DNA of 40,806 bases. It comes from NAT127 sp041655035. Lineage in GTDB: Bacteria; Pseudomonadota; Gammaproteobacteria; Pseudomonadales; Porticoccaceae. The translations under genes and the position numbers were made by a program. Of the stretch, positions 33,961 to 40,806 are shown one piece after another. Positions within the stretch are counted from its first letter, which is position 1. The number at the start of each line of letters is the position of its first letter. The notes below the pieces were generated by a model. That model saw only the letters and a list, made by a program, of their open reading frames with translations, ran no database searches and was not told the DNA's origin. Location: contig JBAZCN010000014.1 in the NCBI GenBank assembly GCA_041655035.1, positions 1 to 40,806 on the forward strand. The letters are read 5' to 3'.

Positions 33961-35157
33961 ATGGCCCTCAATCCCGATGATCCACTGTTCGGCGCGGGGA
34001 TCGACACCCTCGCCGTCCGCGCCGGCCAGAGCCGCAGTGCCGAAGATGAGCACACCGAGGCGATGTATCTCACCTCCAGCTATGTGTTCGCTTCCGCGGC
34101 GGAAGCCGCCGCGCGGTTTTCCGGTGAACAGCCCGGCAATGTCTACTCCCGCTACACCAACCCCACGGTGCGGATGTTCGAGCAGCGTATCGCGGCAATG
34201 GAAGGGGCCGAGCAGGCCGTGGCGACGGCCTCCGGAATGTCCGCCATCCTGAGTCTGGCGATGGCGCACTTGAAGAGTGGCGACCATGTGCTGTGCTCAC
34301 GGGATGTATTCGGCACCACCACCAACCTGTTCGCCAAGCACCTGAGCAAGTTCGGCGTCGACACCAGCTTCGTTCCCCTGGCGGGTCTCGATGCCTGGGC
34401 CGGCGCGGTGCGGACCAATACCCGGTTCTTGTTCGTTGAGACACCCTCCAACCCGCTGGCCGGCATTGCCGATATCGCCGCACTGGCGGATATCGCCCAC
34501 CGTCACGGCGCGCTGCTGGTGGTCGACAATTGTTTCTGCACGCCGGCGCTGCAAAAGCCGCTGGCGCTGGGTGCCGACATCATCATCCACTCGGCGACCA
34601 AATACCTCGACGGCCAGGGGCGCTGCCTCGGCGGCGTGGTGCTCGGCAAGGCCGAGCACATGGCCGACGTGCACGCCTTCCTGCGCACCGCCGGCCCGAC
34701 CATGAGCCCGTTCAATGCCTGGGTGTTCCTCAAGGGCCTCGAAACCTTGCGTCTGCGCATGGATGCCCACTCCGCCAACGCCCAGCAACTCGCCGAGTGG
34801 CTCGGTGGCCACCGGGCCGTCGAGCGGGTGTTCTACGCCGGTCTTCCCGGGCATCCCGGCCACGCCATTGCGCGCCGGCAACAGCGGGGCTTCGGCGGGG
34901 TGCTGTCGTTCACGGTCAGAGGCGGCCGCGACGCGGCGTGGCGGGTGATCGACAGCGCCCGCATCCTGTCGTTGACCGCCAACCTGGGGGATGTCAAAAG
35001 CACCATCGTCCATCCCGCCACCACTACCCACGGCCGCTTGTCGGAGGCTGAGCGCGAACAGGCCGGCATTACCCAGAACCTGATCCGGGTGTCCGTCGGC
35101 CTCGAGGATATCGCCGACATCCAGGCGGATCTCGCCCGCGGACTCGATTCGCTGTGA
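33961..35157 (+). CDS. metZ: O-succinylhomoserine sulfhydrylase
   Basis: The 398-residue protein is a Cys/Met metabolism PLP enzyme: the PLP lysine is K214 in HSATKYLDGQGRCLGGVVLG, with YSRYTNPTVRMFEQRIAAMEGAE and the C-terminal VSVGLEDIADIQADL. The position after purF and the HSATKYLDGQGR wording match MetZ rather than MetB. MetZ makes homocysteine from O-succinylhomoserine and sulfide. Its ribosome-binding site GGAG lies in the end of purF. Sulfide supply would depend on genes controlled by CysB, which is also in the window. Confidence 0.93.
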   Translation: MALNPDDPLFGAGIDTLAVRAGQSRSAEDEHTEAMYLTSSYVFASAAEAAARFSGEQPGNVYSRYTNPTVRMFEQRIAAMEGAEQAVATASGMSAILSLAMAHLKSGDHVLCSRDVFGTTTNLFAKHLSKFGVDTSFVPLAGLDAWAGAVRTNTRFLFVETPSNPLAGIADIAALADIAHRHGALLVVDNCFCTPALQKPLALGADIIIHSATKYLDGQGRCLGGVVLGKAEHMADVHAFLRTAGPTMSPFNAWVFLKGLETLRLRMDAHSANAQQLAEWLGGHRAVERVFYAGLPGHPGHAIARRQQRGFGGVLSFTVRGGRDAAWRVIDSARILSLTANLGDVKSTIVHPATTTHGRLSEAEREQAGITQNLIRVSVGLEDIADIQADLARGLDSL

Positions 35158-35160
35158 TTG

Positions 35161-35188
35161 CGTCGGGCGTCGGGCGTCGGGCGTCGGG
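35161..35188. repeat. Heptanucleotide tandem repeat
   Basis: CGTCGGG occurs four times in a row directly after metZ, forming a simple 7-bp repeat in the 136-bp gap before the metallo-hydrolase gene. Such arrays can vary in length by slippage. It is not inside a gene. Confidence 0.7.
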
Positions 35189-35293
35189 TGCCGGCCGGGG
35201 CTTTGTTTCAACGGTTTATTGATCGGTCGGGGTTGTTATCCACCGCGGTCGAACATTACATTACTGCGCAGCCAACGACGATAGGGATTCAGG

Positions 35294-36688
35294 ATGAACA
35301 GTGTGCAGTTTCTCGGCGCGGCGCGGGAGGTGACCGGCTCTTGCCACCTGGTGGAGGTCGGCAGCCGGCGAATGCTGCTCGACTGCGGCATGCACCAGGG
35401 GGGCGATGCCGTCGACCGGCTGGCGAGCGAATGTTTCGATTTCGAGCCGGCACAGATCGATGCGGTGGTGCTGTCCCATGCCCACCTCGATCACGCGGGG
35501 TTGTTGCCGCGGCTGGTGAACTGCGGCTTCTCCGGGCCGATCTTCTGTACCGAAGGCACCCAGCGATTGCTGAAGATACTGCTGGAGGATGCCGCAAGCA
35601 TTTATTTCCGGGATCTGGAATACGACAACCTCACCCGGCGCCGCGCCGGCAAGCGCATCCGCAAGGCGCTGTATGGCGAACAGGACGTCGCCCGGGCGAT
35701 CGCCGCGTGCAAGCCCATGGCCTACCACCAGCGAAAAGAAGTGGTGCCCTGGATCAATCTGCAATTCTTCGAGGCCGGCCATATTCTCGGTTCGGCCATC
35801 GTCGAGCTGACCATCACCGGCGACACGGGCGAGCGGGTATTGGTGTTTTCCGGCGATCTGGGCAATCCCGGCACCTCGCTGATGCGCAATTACGAATGTC
35901 TGGAACGGGCCGATCTGGTGCTGATGGAATCCACCTATGGCGCCCGCAATCACCGCCCGATGGCGGAAACGCTGGAACAGCTGCGGGAGGTGGTGCGCGA
36001 GGCCGACAGGTGCGGCGGCAATATCCTTATCCCGGCCTTTGCCGTGGGCCGGACCCAGGAACTGCTGTTCCACCTGGGCCAGTTGTACCAGGAGGGCCTG
36101 CTCGCCAACTGGCAGGTGTTTCTCGACAGCCCCATGGGGAGCGCGGTCAGCGCGGTTTACGCCCGCTCCATCCACCAGCTCGATAGCGCCGATGTGGCGT
36201 TGGTCGCCGGCGGTGGCGATATGCGGAGCTTCCTGCCCATCCTCAGCATCACCGAGAGCGTCGACGATTCGATCGCCATCAACAAGATCCGGCAGCGGGC
36301 GATCATTATCGCCGGCAGCGGCATGTGTACCGGCGGCCGCATTCGTCATCATCTGAAGCACCGCCTGTGGGAGGAGGAAAACCATGTGGTCTTCGCCGGT
36401 TTCCAGGCCCGGAACACCCTCGGGCGGATCCTGGTGGATGGCGCCACCAAGGTAAAACTGTTCGGCCAGTGGGTGGCCGTCAAGGCGCGGATTCACACCC
36501 TGGGCGGCTTTTCCGCTCATGCCGGGCAAAGCGACCTGGTGCGCTGGGCCGGCGCCTTCAACACCGATCCGCGGTTTTTCCTGGTCCACGGCGAGCTTGC
36601 CGCGATGGAGGCGTTGCGCGAGGCGCTGCGGCTCGAGCACGGTATCGAAGCTGAAATACCGGAGCTCGGCCAGCGTGTGGAATTCTGA
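35294..36688 (+). CDS. MBL-fold metallo-hydrolase with beta-CASP and RNA-specificity domains
   Basis: The 464-residue protein has the zinc motif HAHLDH (62-67), then the beta-CASP insert and the RNA-metabolising metallo-beta-lactamase C-terminal motif GGFSAHAGQ. Other marks are AGHILGSAIVEL, FSGDLGNPGTSLM, ESTYGARNH, LIPAFAVGRTQELLF, LDSPMG and GSGMCTGGRIRHHL. This is the archaeal/bacterial CPSF-73-like group, expected to act as an RNA nuclease; a biological substrate is not known. The ATG at 35294 is preceded by AGG. It does not share an obvious operon partner, though the next gene starts 34 bases later. Confidence 0.92.
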   Translation: MNSVQFLGAAREVTGSCHLVEVGSRRMLLDCGMHQGGDAVDRLASECFDFEPAQIDAVVLSHAHLDHAGLLPRLVNCGFSGPIFCTEGTQRLLKILLEDAASIYFRDLEYDNLTRRRAGKRIRKALYGEQDVARAIAACKPMAYHQRKEVVPWINLQFFEAGHILGSAIVELTITGDTGERVLVFSGDLGNPGTSLMRNYECLERADLVLMESTYGARNHRPMAETLEQLREVVREADRCGGNILIPAFAVGRTQELLFHLGQLYQEGLLANWQVFLDSPMGSAVSAVYARSIHQLDSADVALVAGGGDMRSFLPILSITESVDDSIAINKIRQRAIIIAGSGMCTGGRIRHHLKHRLWEEENHVVFAGFQARNTLGRILVDGATKVKLFGQWVAVKARIHTLGGFSAHAGQSDLVRWAGAFNTDPRFFLVHGELAAMEALREALRLEHGIEAEIPELGQRVEF

Positions 36689-36722
36689 CAACCTGACGGA
36701 ATACTGTTTGGGGGAGTACTAG

Positions 36723-38399
36723 ATGTCGGTATCCATCCTGCTCGGCGGGATCGGCCTGTTCCTGCTCGGCATGTGGTTGCTGACGGAAGGCCTGAAGCTT
36801 GCCGGAGGCAAGGCGTTGCAGCATATGCTCGGCACCTGGACGTCGAGCAAGCGCCGCGGGCTTGCCGCCGGTATCCTGGTCACCGCCCTGGCCCAGTCAT
36901 CGAGCGCCGTGACAGTGGCCGCCATCGGCTTCGTCAATGCCCAGTTGATGACGTTCACCCAATCCATCTGGGTGGTGTTCGGCAGCAACCTGGGCAGCAC
37001 CTTCACCACCTGGCTGGTGACCCTGTTCGGCCTCAAGTTCAGTATTTCGGCGCTGACCTTCCCGCTGATCGGTATCGGCGCCTTCCTGCGGGTGTTCGCG
37101 CCCTACGAGCGGGCGCGGGCGCTGGGCATGGCCCTCGCCGGTTTCGGCATCCTGTTCATGGGGATCGACAATCTGCGGGACGGCTTTACCGGCGTGGCGC
37201 AATCGGGCTGGCTGTTGCAGTTGCTCGCCGGCGACCATTTCCCGATATTCTGGGGATTTCTCATCGGCCTGGTGCTGACGGTGCTGACCCAGGCCTCGGT
37301 GGCGGCCATCGCCATCATTCTCACCGCCGTGGCCAGCGGCATAGCCGGTATCGAAGTGGCCGCCGCCGGGGTCATCGGCGCCAATGTCGGCACCACGTCC
37401 ACGGCCTTGATGGCGTCGATCGGGGCGACATCGAACGCCAAGCGGCTGGCGTGGGCCCATGTGCTGTTCAACGTGATTACCGCCGCCGTGGCCTTGATGA
37501 TCCTGCCGGTGCTGCTGTGGATGGGCACAATCACCGGCATCGTCAGCGTCGAGCCGGACGCGCTGGTGACGCTGCTGGCGATCTTCCACACTTTTTTCAA
37601 TCTGCTCGGCGTCGCCATCATGTGGCCGCTGGAACCCCATGTGTCGCGGTTTTTGCTGAACCGTTTCCGCGCCCCGCGGGAGGAACACCAGGCGGAGTTT
37701 CTCGACACCAACGTCGCCTCGGTGCCGGACCTGGCGGTGCGCGCCCTCAGCGCCCAGCTCCATCACCTGGCGAGCGACATTGCCGGCCAGCGGCTCGAAG
37801 CTATCGTCAGGCAGGGCAAGGTCGCCTTTTCCGCCACGGCCAAGAACCGGATGATGGCGGAAATCGAAGCCTATATCGAGACGGTGTCGCAAGCCAGCCT
37901 GTCGCCGGCACTGGCCTCGCAGCTGACCGCGGGCCTCGCCATCAAGTACTACCTGCATCACGGCCTGCAGCTCCTCGAGCATGTCCAGAACACCTATGGC
38001 GAGGGAGCCCTGACCAACGCCTGGCTGCGCGATGAAGTGTGCGACTGGCTGGCGGCGCTCAGCGATTACAACGGGGATCTCTACCAGATGCACCAGTCCC
38101 TGGCGGAAGAACGCTGGCAGGCGCTCGTCGACACCTATCCGGCGCTCAAGAACCGGCTGATGGATGCCGGCACCCTGCGCCGGGCGCCGATCACCGAGAT
38201 CGATGCCGCGTTGCAGCTGGCGAGCCTGGGGCGGCGGTTCAGCGAACAGCTGCGCCATACTCTCGATCGGTTCGTGGTGCTGGATGCCCTGGATACCCCG
38301 CGCAATCTGGACGGGGATGCCGGCGATGAAGAGCCCGACGACGCGGCTGGACCCGGCGAGGAACGATACGACGGCGAGCTGCTTCCCGATGCGCGCTGA
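36723..38399 (+). CDS. Na/Pi-cotransporter family protein with C-terminal PhoU-like region
   Basis: The 558-residue protein has two repeats of the NptA/PNaS family: GGIGLFLLGMWLLTEGLKLAGG with ALAQSSSAVTVAAIGFV, and a second half with LTQASVAAIAIILTAVASG and GANVGTTSTALMAS. The first repeat has QSSS; the second has QAS in its place. The C-terminal about 230 residues are helical and PhoU-like, as in longer members. It probably imports phosphate with sodium across the inner membrane, or exports it, as proposed for YjbB. The ATG follows GGGGGAG by 7 bases, a strong ribosome-binding site. Confidence 0.9.
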   Translation: MSVSILLGGIGLFLLGMWLLTEGLKLAGGKALQHMLGTWTSSKRRGLAAGILVTALAQSSSAVTVAAIGFVNAQLMTFTQSIWVVFGSNLGSTFTTWLVTLFGLKFSISALTFPLIGIGAFLRVFAPYERARALGMALAGFGILFMGIDNLRDGFTGVAQSGWLLQLLAGDHFPIFWGFLIGLVLTVLTQASVAAIAIILTAVASGIAGIEVAAAGVIGANVGTTSTALMASIGATSNAKRLAWAHVLFNVITAAVALMILPVLLWMGTITGIVSVEPDALVTLLAIFHTFFNLLGVAIMWPLEPHVSRFLLNRFRAPREEHQAEFLDTNVASVPDLAVRALSAQLHHLASDIAGQRLEAIVRQGKVAFSATAKNRMMAEIEAYIETVSQASLSPALASQLTAGLAIKYYLHHGLQLLEHVQNTYGEGALTNAWLRDEVCDWLAALSDYNGDLYQMHQSLAEERWQALVDTYPALKNRLMDAGTLRRAPITEIDAALQLASLGRRFSEQLRHTLDRFVVLDALDTPRNLDGDAGDEEPDDAAGPGEERYDGELLPDAR

Positions 38400-38556
38400 C
38401 CGTTCTTCCAGGCGGCGGGCTGAGAGCGTCGCCAGCTTCACCGCCAGTGTCCCGGGCATATCGCAATCGCCCTGGAAGGCCTGTCGGTGCTTTTGCGTTT
38501 TGCCCTGTGGCGACGGATAATCGCTGTTCAACCGGGAACACTCAGAGGAGTCTGCC

Positions 38557-39204
<648 letters not shown>

Positions 39205-39658
39205 ATCACGTCCCGGGTTCAATATGGATCGGCGGAGAATCCGGCGCCCTCGATCTCCCACTGGTAACTTGCTCGATTAAGTCCTATTCTGCCTGGTAAT
39301 GGTTATATCCATTTTTATAGCCAGAACGTCTAGCGGACCTATTGAAGAACTGGCTGCATGGCTACTATTTCGTCGCTCAGAGTGCCTACTTTTGGCGAGA
39401 CGACAGGTGCAAAAGCTTCATCGCGCCCGGCGGGGCCGGCCGCGCTCACTCAGTGCGTATAAACGCCGCAGTTTGCCCGGTTGCGCCGCGCCCTTTGAGT
39501 CAGCTAAAGCTGGCCTCCTCGCTGCGTTGCGAGTCGCCTGTCCCAGCCTTGCCCGAGGCACCTGGTTTGGCCGCGTCATCCGCCACGGGAATGTTTTTCA
39601 ATAGTATGCCAGCCCTCTCGCGGTCTTTATTGGCCATTGCAACCCAGGAGTCGTCGGG
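39205..39658. other. 454 bp upstream of cysB without a convincing gene
   Basis: Overlapping plus-strand frames (39299-39604, 39342-39662) encode arginine-, serine- and cysteine-rich peptides with no recognised family; neither start has a good ribosome-binding site. The left half (39250-39330) is AT-rich and could carry a promoter. The stretch 39400-39590 differs in texture from neighbours and could be a fragment of a dispersed repeat; it contains a CAGCT-AA-AGCTG hairpin near 39503. I cannot identify it. Confidence 0.35.
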
Positions 39659-40633
39659 ATGAAGCTACAGCAGCTGCGTTATGTGTGGGAGGTTTCCCAT
39701 CACGACCTCAACGTGTCGGCCACGGCCCAGAGCCTGTACACCTCGCAACCGGGCATCAGCAAGCAGATTCGGTTGCTCGAGGATGAGCTCGGGGTGGAGA
39801 TCTTTTCCCGCAGTGGCAAACATCTGACCCGGATAACCCCGGCGGGTCAGGAAATCCTCAAGATCGTCGGCGAAGTACTGCACAAGGTGGAGAGCATCAA
39901 GCAGCTGGCCAGCGAATACAGTGCCCCCAACCGAGGCAGTCTGTCACTGGCGACCACCCACACCCAGGCCCGCTATGCGCTGCCGCCGGTGATCGAATCC
40001 TTTATCCGCAAGTACCCCGGGGTCTCTCTGCACATGCACCAGGGCACACCGCTGCAGATCTCGGAACTGGCGGCGGAGGGCAGCGTCGATTTCGCCATCG
40101 CCACGGAGGCGCTGGAATTGTTTTCCGACCTGCTGATGATGCCTTGTTACCGCTGGAACCGCTGCATCCTGGTGCCTCGGGACCATCCGTTGACCCGCCT
40201 CGACCGGCTCTCCATCGAGGATGTCGCCAGTTATCCCATCGTCACCTATGTATTTGGCTTCACCGGCCGCTCGCGGCTCGACGAGGCGTTCAATGCCAGC
40301 GGCCTCAGCCCGCAAGTGGTGTTCACCGCCACCGATGCCGACGTCATCAAGACCTACGTGCGCCTCGGTCTCGGTATCGGCATTGTCGCCCAGATGGCCT
40401 ATGACGAGGTGCAGGATGCCGATCTGGTGGCGATCGATGCCCGGCACCTGTTCGAAGCCAGCATCACCAGTATCGGTTTCCGCCGCGGCACCTACCTGCG
40501 GGGCTTCATGTACGATTTCATCGAGCGCTTTGCCCCGCACCTGACGCGCGAGGTGGTGGATCACGCGGTCAGCATCAGCAAGAGGGAGGAACTGGAAGCG
40601 TATTTTGCCCCTATGGAACTGCCAGAATATTGA
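39659..40633 (+). CDS. cysB: LysR-type regulator CysB
   Basis: The 324-residue protein starts MKLQQLRYVWEVSHHDLNVSATAQSLYTSQPGISKQIRLLEDELGVEIFSR, a LysR helix-turn-helix typical of CysB, and continues with LATTHTQARYALPPVI, MHQGTPLQISELAAEGSVDFAIATEAL, VTYVFGFTGRSRLDEAF and GLGIGIVAQMAYD. CysB activates sulfate assimilation and cysteine genes in response to N-acetylserine. The start follows GTCGGG and the family N-terminus exactly. The 173 bases after it to the window end show no gene. Confidence 0.96.
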   Translation: MKLQQLRYVWEVSHHDLNVSATAQSLYTSQPGISKQIRLLEDELGVEIFSRSGKHLTRITPAGQEILKIVGEVLHKVESIKQLASEYSAPNRGSLSLATTHTQARYALPPVIESFIRKYPGVSLHMHQGTPLQISELAAEGSVDFAIATEALELFSDLLMMPCYRWNRCILVPRDHPLTRLDRLSIEDVASYPIVTYVFGFTGRSRLDEAFNASGLSPQVVFTATDADVIKTYVRLGLGIGIVAQMAYDEVQDADLVAIDARHLFEASITSIGFRRGTYLRGFMYDFIERFAPHLTREVVDHAVSISKREELEAYFAPMELPEY

Positions 40634-40806
40634 GTGTGGCGTATGGTCCGGCAAATCGTCGCGCTGCCGATGGACCGGACCGACCCCGACCGGACCGGGT
40701 CAGCGGGCAGTTGCATCGCTGTACTTTCCCGGCCGCGGCTCTCCGGGCTGATGCCGCCCCTGCAAGGCTCTACTAGGGAACGTTCGTCAATGGAACGCTC
40801 GTGAAT

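Noticed and set aside
40645..40681. GGTCCGG/CCGGACC inverted repeat after cysB considered as a terminator
   Set aside because: The loop of 23 bases is long and no T tract follows; chance in GC-rich sequence is likely.

Overview
The window is GC-rich bacterial chromosome. Gene content and gene order point to a gammaproteobacterium, probably a marine member of the Pseudomonadales/Cellvibrionales group such as Halieaceae. The placement is inference from synteny: the run LysR - leuC - leuD - asd - fimV - truA - trpF - accD - folC - SPOR protein - cvpA - purF - metZ matches the order I recall from Pseudomonas, and purN - purM - DUF2066 - hda is the other conserved gammaproteobacterial block. No tRNA, rRNA, CRISPR array, intact insertion sequence or prophage was seen.

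Layout. (1) 1-7400 is the accessory part. It holds a TetR-family regulator cut by the window edge, a secreted LprI/DUF1311 protein, a patch of gene debris (3' end of a LysR gene, 3' end of a second DEAD-box helicase), a divergent MFS drug exporter and XRE-type regulator pair, the 3' end of another membrane protein, the intact deaD-type helicase and a YaiI/DUF188 protein. (2) 7548-9488 is an acyl-CoA ligase followed by a tandem array of REP-like palindromic elements; shorter relatives lie near 18.6 kb and 28.0 kb. (3) 9513-14073 (minus strand) is an outer-membrane-like protein, DUF3014, a possible 42-residue ORF, DUF3108, purN and purM. (4) 14238-20565 (plus) is a DUF2066 protein, hda, a PAS-GGDEF-EAL protein whose EAL half looks inactive, and a DmdC/FadE-like acyl-CoA dehydrogenase. 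(5) 20584-35157 is the long biosynthetic block: LysR regulator facing leuCD, asd, fimV, truA, trpF, accD, folC, SPOR, cvpA, purF, metZ. (6) 35294-40633 is a beta-CASP metallo-hydrolase, a Na/Pi cotransporter-type protein, msrA and cysB.

How the genes fit together. Purine synthesis is served by purF, purN and purM; leucine, Asp-family, tryptophan and methionine synthesis by leuCD, asd, trpF and metZ, with cysB controlling sulfur assimilation; fatty-acid metabolism by accD, the acyl-CoA ligase and the acyl-CoA dehydrogenase; replication control by hda; polar and surface functions by fimV, the GGDEF/EAL protein and the SPOR protein.

Most of the window is ordinary housekeeping chromosome. I do not see a clear undescribed multi-gene system. 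The best leads are the two TGATG-coupled mini-ORFs ahead of cvpA-purF, the paired gene remnants flanking the exporter/regulator module, the REP-like tandem array, the 42-residue ORF between DUF3108 and DUF3014, and the absence of leuB from the leu-asd cluster. All assignments come from reading the sequence by eye; no database search was run.
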